Source: Bog-473 sp963737745 (GTDB taxonomy: Bacteria; Actinomycetota; Acidimicrobiia; Acidimicrobiales; RAAP-2). Taken from it: 64,000 nucleotides of DNA. The notes beneath the pieces were generated by a model. That model saw nothing but the letters and a program-made list of their open reading frames with translations, ran no database searches and was not told the DNA's origin. The DNA lies in NCBI GenBank assembly GCA_963737745.1, contig CAVTTR010000004.1, positions 1 to 64,000 of the forward strand, given 5' to 3'. Below are positions 18,917 through 27,855 of this stretch, one piece after another. Within the stretch, counting starts at the first letter, position 1. Every line of letters starts with the position of its first letter. The translations under genes and the position numbers were made by a program.

Positions 18917-19813
18917 TCAAGCGACAGCAACCGGATTTATGGGACTGCCCGCCGCGCCCGTCACCTTGAGCGGAGCTGCCATAAAAAGGAAGTCGTATAT
19001 ACGGTCTCGGGCGAGTTCAGCTAGGTACAGGTGCTCGATCAAAGGCACACCCAAATGGACCAGAAGTTCGATATGCACCGCAAGGAAAGTGCCACCGTCG
19101 AATGGCATGACCTCCACCGCTGAGTTGTCAGCCCCTACAACGGCCACATCGTTGTCTCGGACGAAGGCCGTGGCATCGAGACCAATGCCCGGCTGGCCCG
19201 GTTTTTGCGACCTAGTCCGAGTCCATTCTTCGATCCACCCCGTTCGGAGCAGGAGAATGTCGCCAGCCTGAATGGTCGTTCCCTGACTTTGGGCACAAGA
19301 ATCGAGTTCCTCGCCGGTAATGCGATATCCAGCCGGTAAAGCCTCCACTCCAGAGAAGGTCGCCACGTCGAGAAGTACACCTCGTCCAACGATTGCGCCG
19401 AGTTTCTCGACCCCGAGGCGAGAAGCTCCAGAGAACGAGGTGAAGGTCGAGCTCGCGAAACCATTGAACATGCGATGTTGAGAGAAGACGTGCGACAGCG
19501 CGTCGATGTGCGTCCCGTGGTGGGAAGGAATCATAAGGACATCCTGGTTTCCCCCCACTCCCGGGGCGCCCCCAAAGCTGGCGTAGAGGTCGCCGTCTGA
19601 GTCGCTGGTCAGGGTGAACCGACGCGGTTCACCCTTGTTTGGAAGTACCGGAGTTGACTTTGCGTCAATGGGAAGTCCGAGCGAATACACATGTCCCCGT
19701 TGGACCGTGCTAGCGGCGACTCGAATGGCGTCCTCTGTGATGAGGTTGAGGGCTCCTCGTTCATCATCGGCCCCCCAGCGCCCCCAGTTGTCACCATTCA
19801 CTCTTTGCCCCAT
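18917..19813 (-). CDS. Cyclase-family hydrolase (kynurenine formamidase-like)
   Basis: 298 residues with the metal-binding signature of the family, SHHGTHIDALSH (His, Asp and His ligands), and HIELLVHLGVPLIEHL downstream. Members hydrolyse amides or close and open rings in aromatic or polyketide breakdown; the exact substrate is not deducible. The start MGQRVNGDNWGRWG is typical for the family. No signal peptide. It heads a short minus-strand group with the LLM remnant and the SnoaL-like gene. Confidence 0.82.
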   Translation of the reverse strand: MGQRVNGDNWGRWGADDERGALNLITEDAIRVAASTVQRGHVYSLGLPIDAKSTPVLPNKGEPRRFTLTSDSDGDLYASFGGAPGVGGNQDVLMIPSHHGTHIDALSHVFSQHRMFNGFASSTFTSFSGASRLGVEKLGAIVGRGVLLDVATFSGVEALPAGYRITGEELDSCAQSQGTTIQAGDILLLRTGWIEEWTRTRSQKPGQPGIGLDATAFVRDNDVAVVGADNSAVEVMPFDGGTFLAVHIELLVHLGVPLIEHLYLAELARDRIYDFLFMAAPLKVTGAAGSPINPVAVA

Positions 19814-19919
19814 TTTGGGTCCTCCTCTTTCTTTCAGCCAAGAATTGACTGGTCCTAGCCGGTGGCGTAGTGGCCAAAAATGTCATGATTGTCCTCACGT
19901 GTCCTAGGGCAATCGTCGT

Positions 19920-21488
19920 TCAATCCTTAGGGTGCCCGTACTTTCGCTGCATTCGCCCGCGGGTAGGTTCGCTCGTCGAGTCCCGGTTGAACTCGCCGCT
20001 GAGACCGTGGAACAGCGAGGCGCTGTGCTCGTTGAGGTTTGTGATGACGGCAATTTTCCCCTGGGCTGCGTACTTCGAGATTACGGCGTCCAGGGCGACG
20101 ACTGACGATGTGTCCCACACATGCGAGGCGGCCAGGTCGATGACGACGTGGTCAGGGTCGTTCTGGTAGTCGAACTGTGCCGGCAACCGGTTGCTTGAAG
20201 CGAAGAACAGCTGCCCGGCGACGGCGTAGGTCCTTTGGGTTCCGTCCTCCGATGTGGTCGCCGCCACGTCGATCGTGTGGGACAGCCGGCGGGCGAAGAG
20301 AAGGCTGGCGAAAACTACACCACTGATTACCCCGATAGCGAGGTCATTGGTGGCGACCGTGGCGAGGACGGTCACCACCATGATGGCCGTCTCGCTCTTG
20401 GGCAGCTTCCTTAGCGTGGCGGGACGGATCGACTGCCAGTCGAAGGTGCTCACCGAGACGAGGATCATGACCGAGACGAGCGCGGCCATCGGCACTCGTC
20501 CTAGAACCGACCCGAGGATGCCGACGAGGATGAAGACGGCCATCCCCGCGCTGAACGTGGACACCCGGGTGCGGCCGCCGCTCTTCACGTTGATGATGGT
20601 CTGGCCGATCATTGCGCAGCCTCCCATTCCTCCGCAGAAGCCGGTGAAGATATTGGCCAAGCCCTGGCCCCAACACTCGCGATCCTTTGATGACGGAGTG
20701 TCGGTCAGCTCGTCGACGAGCTGCGCCGTCATCAGGGACTCAAGCAGCCCGACCAGGGCCATCGCCAATGAGTACGGCGCTATAAGGCGCAGCGTGTGAA
20801 GATCGAATGGCACCCCGGGCAGCGCGAGGTGAGGAATCGACCAGTGGGATAAGTTGCCCTTCTCGGCCAGGGTCGGTACGTCGATGTGTCCCGCGCTCAC
20901 CGCCACGGTGATGAGCACGATGGCGACGAGCGGCGAGGGAATGGCATTGGTCAGCCGCGAGAAGCCGACGATCACGAGCAGTCCGGCTGCGACGAGCGGG
21001 TAGACCATCCAAGCCACGTGCTCAAGGTTGGGTAGCTGGGCCGTGAAGATAAGGATGGCCAGCGCGTTGACGAAGCCGACGAGGACAGGCCGGGGAACAA
21101 AGCGCATCAGGCTCGCCACTCCGCTGAGCCCGAGCACCACCTGGATCAGCCCGCCAAGCATGATGGCGGCTATCAGATATGGCAACCCGTGGTGGCGGGA
21201 AAGCGGTGCTACGACAAGCGCCACCGAGCCAGCGGCGCCAGAGATCATCGCCGGGCGACCTCCCAGAATGGAGATGGACACCGCCATCGTGGCCGCCGTC
21301 AGGAGACCAACAAGCGGGTTGAGTCCGGCCACGACGGCGAACGAGATCGATTCAGGCATGAGGGCAAAGGCCCCTACGAGTCCGGCGAGAACCTCCCTGA
21401 GGAGGACGTTGGGTTGTCGTAGTGGACTGCCGAGTACCAGACGTCTCAATGGTCGCCTGACCCGAGCAAACGTTTTTCTCTCGGGCAT
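19920..21488 (-). CDS. SulP-family anion transporter with STAS domain
   Basis: 522 residues. Residues about 25-400 are highly hydrophobic with 10 or more likely membrane segments and the SulP signatures GAFALMPESISFAVVAGLNP near the N-terminus and FTGFCGGMGGCAMIGQT in the middle. The last about 110 residues form a STAS domain (VAGQLFFASSNRL, DHVVIDLAASHVWDTSSVVALD). It would import sulfate, bicarbonate or another anion across the membrane. The CysD/CysNC/CysQ genes about 14 kb away make sulfate a reasonable guess, but this is inference. The gene is single, with no partner in operon. Confidence 0.9.
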   Translation of the reverse strand: MPERKTFARVRRPLRRLVLGSPLRQPNVLLREVLAGLVGAFALMPESISFAVVAGLNPLVGLLTAATMAVSISILGGRPAMISGAAGSVALVVAPLSRHHGLPYLIAAIMLGGLIQVVLGLSGVASLMRFVPRPVLVGFVNALAILIFTAQLPNLEHVAWMVYPLVAAGLLVIVGFSRLTNAIPSPLVAIVLITVAVSAGHIDVPTLAEKGNLSHWSIPHLALPGVPFDLHTLRLIAPYSLAMALVGLLESLMTAQLVDELTDTPSSKDRECWGQGLANIFTGFCGGMGGCAMIGQTIINVKSGGRTRVSTFSAGMAVFILVGILGSVLGRVPMAALVSVMILVSVSTFDWQSIRPATLRKLPKSETAIMVVTVLATVATNDLAIGVISGVVFASLLFARRLSHTIDVAATTSEDGTQRTYAVAGQLFFASSNRLPAQFDYQNDPDHVVIDLAASHVWDTSSVVALDAVISKYAAQGKIAVITNLNEHSASLFHGLSGEFNRDSTSEPTRGRMQRKYGHPKD

Positions 21489-21600
21489 TGAAGGACGCTA
21501 GCAAAACGTCCATGCCAGGATGTCGGTAGAGACGCCCGGTGGCTGGTGGGAGGCTTACCGCGTCACCCTCTGCTGCCGCGTAAGACGTACGGTAAATGCG

Positions 21601-22194
21601 GTGGATGTCCCAGAGCTACTGGTCGGCGACGCGGGCGAATGGCGAACATGGCTGAACGCCCATCACGCCGATTCACCAGGCGTCTGGCTCGTACTCGCCA
21701 AAAGGGGAACGGCCGATCCGACAACCCTCTCCTACGACGAGGCGCTTGACGAAGCAATCTCCTTCGGCTGGATTGATGGTCAGTTAGGGCGTCGGGACAC
21801 CGTCACGTTCCGACGACGTTTCACACCTCGAAAAGCTCGCAGCCCATGGTCTCAACGGAACACTGCCATCGCTGAAAGGCTGATCGCCACCGGCCGAATG
21901 CATCGGTCCGGTGAAAACGAGGTTCGGCTAGCGAAAGAGGACGGTCGATGGGAGGCCGCCTACGCCGGGCAGGCCGGCATTGAGGTGCCGGAGGATCTTC
22001 TCGCCGCCCTGCGTGCCAATCCTGAAGCGAAGGCGATATTTGAGGTGCTCAGCAGTGCGAATCGGTACGCCATCCTCTACCGGATCGGAAACGCCAAGAA
22101 ACCCGAAACCCGCTCCAGGCGCATCGACCGGTTCGTCGAGATGTTGGCCCGAGGTGAGACCATCCACCCCCAGGCTCCTCAATCTCCCGAATAG
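21601..22194 (+). CDS. YdeI/OmpD-associated-family protein
   Basis: About 197 residues. It contains WLNAHHADSPGVWLVLAKRG, the family core FGWIDGQLGRRD and RRFTPRKARSPWSQRN, and a C-terminal helical segment. Members are common in actinobacteria and soil bacteria; their function is not established. GTG 21601 is chosen because conserved sequence begins just after it; an upstream ATG at 21520 would add a poorly conserved stretch. It is divergent from the SulP gene. Confidence 0.8.
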   Translation: MDVPELLVGDAGEWRTWLNAHHADSPGVWLVLAKRGTADPTTLSYDEALDEAISFGWIDGQLGRRDTVTFRRRFTPRKARSPWSQRNTAIAERLIATGRMHRSGENEVRLAKEDGRWEAAYAGQAGIEVPEDLLAALRANPEAKAIFEVLSSANRYAILYRIGNAKKPETRSRRIDRFVEMLARGETIHPQAPQSPE

Positions 22195-22283
22195 AAGACG
22201 TACTGCTCCCAGAATGTCCCACTCGCCGGGTGGGCGAGCGCCGCCTCGCAGGGTTCCCACGCATACGGTAATAGGCTCGGAGC

Positions 22284-22457
22284 GTGGGAAGACACGTGGC
22301 CATCGGGATCTACGTCGCCGCTCTCGTGGTCACAGTGGTCGGAGTCGACATCCTGATCTTTAGGCACCAGATCTGGGCCAGGCTGCTGGCGAACGTGGGC
22401 ATCGTTCTGATATTCGCAGCCTTCTACTTGAGATTCCAGGCTGCATTCCGGAGATAG
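22284..22457 (+). CDS. Small two-helix membrane protein
   Basis: A 57-residue ORF too short for routine calling. GTG at 22284 starts VGRHVAIGIYVAALVV, then TVVGVDILIFRHQIWARLL and ANVGIVLIFAAFYLRF, ending at TAG 22455-22457. Two hydrophobic helices are separated by a short basic loop (FRHQIWAR), and the C-terminus is basic. It resembles short hypothetical inner-membrane proteins of actinobacteria. No function is known. Confidence 0.6.
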   Translation: MGRHVAIGIYVAALVVTVVGVDILIFRHQIWARLLANVGIVLIFAAFYLRFQAAFRR

Positions 22458-22531
22458 CCCACTTCGCCGCTTGAGGCGACGGTACTCCCGAGTCGTGGTC
22501 GAGTTCGGACAAGGTCTCGTAAGATCTGGAC

Positions 22532-22993
22532 ATGCCTCGGACGGACTCCGTAGCCCTGGACATCCTCGCCCCGCTTGACAAGGTGTATTCAGCCCTCGTC
22601 GATCCCAGAGCCCTGATCGAATGGCTGCCGCCTGGAGATATGACCGGCAGGATCGAGCGGTTCGACCCGCGCCCGGGGGGTTCGTATCGAATGGAGTTGA
22701 AGCACCCCGATCACTCAGTCTCGAAGGGCAAGACAACCTCGGATACAGACGTTGTCGAGGGTCGCTTCGTCGAACTCATTCCGAACGAGAGGATCGTCTG
22801 GGCCGTGGACTTTGTCTCCGACGATCCAGGTTACGACAGCACGATGATCATGAAATGGGACCTCGCCGCAATTGATCGGGGCACCCGCGTGCAGATCACG
22901 GCCGACAACGTCCCAGATGTTGTCACCGTAGAGGACCATGCCGAAGGCATGTCATCGTCGCTAGCCAAGCTGGCTGAATATCTCAGCAAGTAG
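22532..22993 (+). CDS. SRPBCC-family protein (AHSA1-like)
   Basis: 153 residues with the Aha1/START fold pattern: an N-terminal strand VALDILAPLDKVYSALVDPRAL, WLPPGDMTGRIERFDPRPGGSYRM, then IVWAVDFVSDDPGYDSTM and a C-terminal helix AEGMSSSLAKLAEYL. These proteins bind a hydrophobic ligand in a cavity; the partner is unknown. ATG 22532 is used. A second SRPBCC gene at 23153 follows on the same strand. Confidence 0.8.
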   Translation: MPRTDSVALDILAPLDKVYSALVDPRALIEWLPPGDMTGRIERFDPRPGGSYRMELKHPDHSVSKGKTTSDTDVVEGRFVELIPNERIVWAVDFVSDDPGYDSTMIMKWDLAAIDRGTRVQITADNVPDVVTVEDHAEGMSSSLAKLAEYLSK

Positions 22994-23152
22994 CACCATC
23001 CGGGTGTCCCGGATACCCGCCAGGGAATCAATATTTCTGCTGACGCCGGGCGTCGTCGACCGATGAGTTCCCGTTGTATGGCTCGTCCAATTGTCAGTAG
23101 AGCTGAGAGAGACTCGGCAGGGCGGGTGCAGGGCGAGAGAGAGGACTGAACC

Positions 23153-23650
23153 ATGCTTGAGGAACGCAAGCCGGTCGAAGTGTCACGCAGGATCGAGGCA
23201 CCGGCAACCCGCATCTTCCAGATCCTGTCGAATCCTCAGCGCCACGTGGAGTTTGACGGGTCCGGCATGCTCCGCGGTGCCGTCTTCGATCGACCGATCT
23301 CCGGTGTTGGCGACGCATTCACCATGAAGATGTACTTCGATCGGCTCGGTGGCGACTACCTCATGCTTAACCATGTGGTGGAGTTCGAGCCAGATCAGCG
23401 AATCTTCTGGGAACCTGCTCCGGGAGACCTTCCTCCGGCTGGCGGTATGCCCTCAGCGATTGGCATTCCCGCTGGGCACCGCTGGGGCTTCGTTCTCACT
23501 CCAGACGATGACGACGCCACAATTGTCACGGAAGTGTTCGACTATGGCCGTGCATCTGAGGAGCTCCGTCAAGCGGTACGCCAGGACGGGGAATGGGTTG
23601 AAGCCATAACGGCCAGCCTGGAGAGGCTCGAGAAGCTCTGCACAGAGTAG
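23153..23650 (+). CDS. SRPBCC-family protein
   Basis: 165 residues. RRIEAPATRIFQILSNPQRHVEFDGSGMLRG is the typical START-like entry with ligand-cavity residues; PISGVGDAFTMKMYFD and WGFVLTPDDDDATIVTEVFDY follow, and the last helix is ITASLERLEKLC. It is not closely related to the neighbour at 22532 by eye. ATG 23153 lies behind AGAGAGAGGACTGAACC. Ligand unknown. Confidence 0.8.
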   Translation: MLEERKPVEVSRRIEAPATRIFQILSNPQRHVEFDGSGMLRGAVFDRPISGVGDAFTMKMYFDRLGGDYLMLNHVVEFEPDQRIFWEPAPGDLPPAGGMPSAIGIPAGHRWGFVLTPDDDDATIVTEVFDYGRASEELRQAVRQDGEWVEAITASLERLEKLCTE

Positions 23651-24126
23651 AACCACACCCGGCGCCCGGGGTCGTGCTTGGAGCAGGCTTCCGCTGATCC
23701 CTTTGATCTGGGTCGGGACGACCTCTCGACGGTCGGTTTCAGATGCCTCCCACTACGCGTGCCCCACTCCGTCGGTGTGAAGCGCGGCGGACCCGCAAGT
23801 CGGCGACACCTTGGCAACCTCTTCCTGACGATAGTCGGGAGGAATACGCTCGCGGCATGGAGTCATGGTCCCTTGACGAGCACATCGTTGGCTGGCCTCG
23901 GTGGGATCGCATGCTTGACTCCGTTGGAGAGTCCGATGCCGAGCAGTTCCCCAGGTTCGGGCCAGCGTGCTGCTCCCAGTTCAGAGCAATTCTGTGCGCT
24001 AAGACCCGACCACGGGGCCAAAAGGAAGGGAGCCTGCGTTCGCACCGATAATGATTCAATCGCTGGGTCGCTTAAGGCCCGCCATCCACAAGCCCAACTA
24101 ACCCCATCTGACAACGAGGAGGAGGC
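23651..24126. other. Intergenic, no supported gene
   Basis: 476 bp. A 102-codon frame at 23743-24051 (+) lacks a ribosome-binding site and shows no recognisable family. The end (24110-24126, AACGAGGAGGAGGC) is a strong ribosome-binding site for the gene at 24127. Confidence 0.4.
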
Positions 24127-25177
24127 ATGGCGACACCGTACCGAGTCGGGATTTTGCACGACATGGAAGAGGGCCCGAACGAGACCGAAGCACTCAATAC
24201 CGAGAAGACGTTAAAACTCCCAATCGACGACTTGATGCACCAGGGTCGACTGGACCGCGATGTCGAGTTCGTGCACGCGTGGGGCCTCGGTCTGCCGTCA
24301 GGCACAGCAGCTGCCGTCGAGCGCGCTTATAAGGAGCTGGCAGAGAGTGACGTCTTGATAATCGGTAGGACCAGCCATCGGTGACGATGCTCTCGTCGCG
24401 ACTCCCCTGGCCGACCGCGCCCGTATTCCCACCATCAATTGGGCTGGAACCGAACGAGGTCGCAGCGAATATATGTTCCAGCTACAGGTAGGTTCACACG
24501 AGGATGAATCAATCTTACTGGCTCGACACCTCGACACTCTTGGGGTCCGGCGCGTCGGCGTCGTTCACGATCGCTCCCCTATCGGTCGTCGCCATCTTTC
24601 CTTTCTCCAAACCGAAGCGGACATCTTGGGTCTGCAGATCGTCGGGATAGCCTCAGTCCCGCCGCTCGCCGAAGACGTTGCGTCAGAAGTGGGTTCCGTA
24701 CTTGACACGAACATCGATGGCCTCGTCTACCTCGGCCTCGGACTTGCTGCTCGTGCAGTTGCCCGGGCTGCCTCCAATCATGAATGGGTCGGGCCGCGCG
24801 TCATGAACACCGCCGGCATGCGAGGGTACGCCCCAGAGTTCGGGCGGGTGATCGACGGGTGGACGTACGTGGATATGCACTCCGATGGGAACACAACTCT
24901 CGCGGCGCTTCGTCACCGCCTCAATGTGTCGTCCGAGAGCGGGGCAAGACCGGCATATGCGTACGATCTGGGGCGACTGGTTGCAGAGGGACTCGCGTTG
25001 GCGCCCGAACGGACCCGTGACGGCGTCAAAGAGGGACTCGAACAGATCAAATGGCTCCCGGCCGCTGAAGGTTACGAAGGTACTCTGCTTGGTTTTGGCA
25101 ACCACGACCGAGGTGCACTCCACGGCCGATACTTGGTCCTCCGACAGTGGCAGGAGGGTAAATCAGTCGAGCTTTGA
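24127..25177 (+). CDS. Periplasmic-binding-fold type 1 protein without signal peptide, one +1 frameshift
   Basis: The N-terminal part (YRVGILHDMEEGPNE..., VERAYKELAESDVLIIG) is in one frame, and after a single extra base near 24366 it continues with GPAIGDDALVATPLADRARIPTINWAG, VRRVGVVHDRSPIGRRHLSFLQ, VDMHSDGN and YAYDLGRLVAEGLALAP. The overall pattern is the LivJ/LivK-type binding fold, as in ABC transporters of amides and amino acids. No signal peptide is seen at MATPYRVG, so it may be cytoplasmic, for example a sensor like AmiC. AmiC-like proteins bind amides and control hydrolases; that role is inference. Confidence 0.6.
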
Positions 25178-25325
25178 TCACGGGTCCGTGGTCGTCACAC
25201 GCTTGTGATCGAGCCTGAAAAGACTGGGTATGACAACCGTGTCATTACCGGCGCCATTGTGGTCAGCGAAGCTGTCGCAAGTGGGGTTCTATGTCCGCTT
25301 CGGTGAAAGCCGTCCCCGGGGTGAC

Positions 25326-26009
25326 TCACCCAACCGGGCCTCCGCGATTGTGAAGAGCTCGCTCGAGACCATCGAGTATGAGGTCGAGTCCACCCTCGAA
25401 CTCGCGGATACGATCGAAGTCAGGCTTCAACAGATGTTCCACGATGACCTCAGTCGCGTAGGGATAGAGCTCAGCCGGCGCTCGCTCGATGATCTGTCGA
25501 GCGGTATACCTTCCGTCTTCGAAAGCCACGACGAAACCGTAAACGTAGCTGTAAATGACGCCATAGGCCCGCGAACTCATTTCGACCGAGAACCCGGCTG
25601 CACGCAGGGAACCCAGAATCGAGTTGAAGTGTCCTAACGTCGCTGACCCCGGCGATGCGCGGGAATCCATGAGACTTATCGCCCATGGATGGCGATCCAG
25701 AACTTCGCGGGCGGACACGGCTTGTTGCCGCATGGCGGATTTCCAGTCCCTATCGTTGGTATGCAAGTCGATCTCGCTGAAGATCAGATCGACCATCCCG
25801 GCCAACAGATCGTCCTTGTCGGCAACGTGGTGGTACAGCGACATCGCCTCCACTCCAACGGCTTTGCCAAGTTTGCGCATGGTGAGGGACTCGATACCAC
25901 TCCGATCAGCCAGCTGCACGGCCACGGACAAGAGTCGGTCTCGGTTGAGCGCCAATCGCCTTTTGACAGGTTGCCGGCTAGGCAATGCATTCCTTCCGCA
26001 GGTTGACAC
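25326..26009 (-). CDS. TetR-family regulator
   Basis: 227 residues; helix-turn-helix at about residues 20-65 (RLLSVAVQLADRSGIESLTMRKLGKAVGVEAMSLYHHVADKDDLL), with a tetracycline-repressor-type C-terminal domain (TATLGHFNSILGSLRAAGF-like, YGVIYSYVYGF). Start is GTG at 26009, a few bases from overlapping palindromes at 26011-26030, so it probably represses itself and the divergent genes at 26175 and 26725. Confidence 0.85.
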   Translation of the reverse strand: MSTCGRNALPSRQPVKRRLALNRDRLLSVAVQLADRSGIESLTMRKLGKAVGVEAMSLYHHVADKDDLLAGMVDLIFSEIDLHTNDRDWKSAMRQQAVSAREVLDRHPWAISLMDSRASPGSATLGHFNSILGSLRAAGFSVEMSSRAYGVIYSYVYGFVVAFEDGRYTARQIIERAPAELYPYATEVIVEHLLKPDFDRIREFEGGLDLILDGLERALHNRGGPVG

Positions 26010-26010
26010 A

Positions 26011-26030
26011 CTTACATCGTAAGGGTTACG
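26011..26030. promoter_or_regulatory. Overlapping palindromes, probable TetR operator
   Basis: Two inverted repeats overlap: CTTAC-ATC-GTAAG (26011-26023) and CGTAA-GGG-TTACG (26018-26030), followed by GTTAC and, further on, CCGTAAG near 26040. They lie just upstream of the regulator start and before the divergent SnoaL-like gene. Confidence 0.55.
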
Positions 26031-26174
26031 TTACTGAATACCGTAAGCTTTTTGGGGGAGGAATGTCATGACAGGCGCATCTCCAGGGATCGCACTACTC
26101 CCTCGTATTCGGCGTGAAGGCAATCCGCAGCACGCACCCGGCTGTGTCGCTATCCAGGACAACGGCCGCCTCGC

Positions 26175-26657
26175 ATGCTGAGTCCCTCTGAGACCGCTGA
26201 TCTAGCCGAGCTACATCAGCTTGCATTTCGATACGCGGCCGCGGTCGACGCCTGCGACGTACAAGCCTTCCTCAGCGTGTTTGCTCCTGAGGCACGACTG
26301 ATCACGTTCGCGCCCGGGGCGGACGAGCCGTTCGGGGTCTCGTCGGGCCATGAGGAACTTGCGCATGTACCAGAAGCGATGCGCCAGCTGTTCACGCGGA
26401 CGGCGCACCTGATGACCAACCACCTGATTGGCCTTGATGGGGACACGGCGAACGGGACATTGCTGTGCACAGCCCGTCATTTCTTCCCCAATGCAGCAGG
26501 CGGGACCGACCTCGTCGTGGTCATTCGCTATGTCGACCGCTATGAACGTCGCGAGAATGCGTGGCTCATTGTCGAACGTGAAATCCGATTTCTCTGGAGC
26601 GAGACGCACTCCACGCTCACCGATGAACAAGTGGTCGGGGTGCTATCGGGAAGGTAA
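26175..26657 (+). CDS. SnoaL-like (NTF2 fold) protein
   Basis: 160 residues. Typical entry LAELHQLAFRYAAAVDACDVQAFLSVFAPEARL, a conserved His strand TRTAHLMTNHLIGL, and the C-terminal strand WLIVEREIRFLWSE. Likely a small ligand-binding or isomerase/dehydratase-like protein. ATG 26175; no strong ribosome-binding site. The TauD-like gene follows after 67 bp on the same strand, so they likely share control by the divergent TetR. Confidence 0.78.
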   Translation: MLSPSETADLAELHQLAFRYAAAVDACDVQAFLSVFAPEARLITFAPGADEPFGVSSGHEELAHVPEAMRQLFTRTAHLMTNHLIGLDGDTANGTLLCTARHFFPNAAGGTDLVVVIRYVDRYERRENAWLIVEREIRFLWSETHSTLTDEQVVGVLSGR

Positions 26658-26724
26658 GGACGGGTTTGACCCGACGAGGAATATCAAACGGGAAGTAATT
26701 GGTCCCAATTCGAGCGGAGGTTCA

Positions 26725-27561
26725 ATGAGCAACTCTGTGGCGACGCTGGACGTCGAACCAATCACACCGGAAGTGGGAGCGGGCATTCGCGGTGTGGACC
26801 TGCGCCACCCCCTCGGGGAGGACGTCGTGCAAACGATCCGTCAAGCGGTTCTCGATTGTGGCGTCGTGTTCTTCCGCGACCAGGATCTCAGTCGAGAGCA
26901 GATGTTGGACTTCATGACGAATTTCGGGACGCCTTGCATGGACCCGTTCGCCGCCATCGACCAACCCGTGCCGGCGGAATACACGATTACCGACATGCCC
27001 ACCTTGGACTACAGGCGAGCGACCTCTGTATGGCATATCGATTCCTCGCTCGCCGCGGCACCGGCGAGCATGATCGCCTTACGCGCGATCGAAATCCCTC
27101 CCATCGGAGGCGACACCTGTTGGGCGAGCATGTACGCGGCATACGATGCTTTGTCAGAACCCATCCGAAACATGCTCGACCCGCTCAACGCCGTGCACTC
27201 ATCGTTCAAGGTGATACCGCTCATGGCGGGCGCCGACTACGGCAATCTGTCGGTGGACATGAGGAACGTGCATCCGGTAATACGGGTTCATCCCGAGACC
27301 GGCCGAAAGGCGCTCTTTGTCGACGAATTGTGGACAGAATATATTGTCGAGCTCTTGCCGGACGAGAGTGCCCACCTGCTCGCATTCCTCTTCGAACACA
27401 TTAAGAAGCCCGATTTCGGCATCCGCTGGCACTGGAAGCCCAACGACATAGCCCTGTGGGATAACCGCTCCTTCCAGCACTATGCAATACCTGACTATCA
27501 CGAGAAGCGAGTGCTGCAGAAGGCCATCCTGGCCGGTGACAGACCGTTCGGACCCAGCTGA
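26725..27561 (+). CDS. TauD/TfdA-family Fe(II)/2-oxoglutarate dioxygenase
   Basis: 278 residues from ATG 26725 behind GCGGAGG. Iron ligands: HxD at His104/Asp106 (SVWHIDSSL) and the C-terminal His in FQHYAIPDYHEKR, with the basic residue after it as the likely 2-oxoglutarate binder. GVVFFRDQDL at residues 46-55 is a family signature. Such enzymes oxidise a C-H bond next to a sulfonate, sulfate ester or aryloxy group and consume O2 and 2-oxoglutarate. The substrate here is unknown; sulfur compounds are attractive because sulfur-activation genes lie 6-9 kb downstream. Confidence 0.85.
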   Translation: MSNSVATLDVEPITPEVGAGIRGVDLRHPLGEDVVQTIRQAVLDCGVVFFRDQDLSREQMLDFMTNFGTPCMDPFAAIDQPVPAEYTITDMPTLDYRRATSVWHIDSSLAAAPASMIALRAIEIPPIGGDTCWASMYAAYDALSEPIRNMLDPLNAVHSSFKVIPLMAGADYGNLSVDMRNVHPVIRVHPETGRKALFVDELWTEYIVELLPDESAHLLAFLFEHIKKPDFGIRWHWKPNDIALWDNRSFQHYAIPDYHEKRVLQKAILAGDRPFGPS

Positions 27562-27810
27562 AGATTGGTCCCCTGGACCAGGCCACGTTCGTACCGTGAA
27601 ACCTTGGGACGGGTAGCGGGAAGCAACAAGATCGAGAGCTCCCGTCGTTCGTCGGCACCACCCAAACCTGATTAGTCGGTCTCGGATGGACAGTCCGTTG
27701 CGCGCTCACGGGCAGAGTCTGTAACCGAATCTCGCCACACTGCAGTGATCGAGCGTCAGAGGAAAAGCTCCGAATCTGGAGCCATTTCGAGCCGATTGAC
27801 AGTGGTCGAG

Positions 27811-27855
27811 ATTCTTGTCATACTCCTGACACTAAGCTGTCAAAAAGGGGGCGCA
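27811..27855 (+). promoter_or_regulatory. Upstream block conserved between the two paralogous genes
   Basis: ATTCTTGTCATACTCCTGACAC... before the gene at 27856 matches the reverse complement of 33633-33678 before the paralogue at 33632 over about 45 bp, including ATTCTTG, CATACT, CTGACAC, AAGCTG and AAAAGGGG. The TGTCA-N6-TGACA inverted half-sites (27816-27831) suggest a shared operator. AAAAAGGGGG is the ribosome-binding site. Confidence 0.5.
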
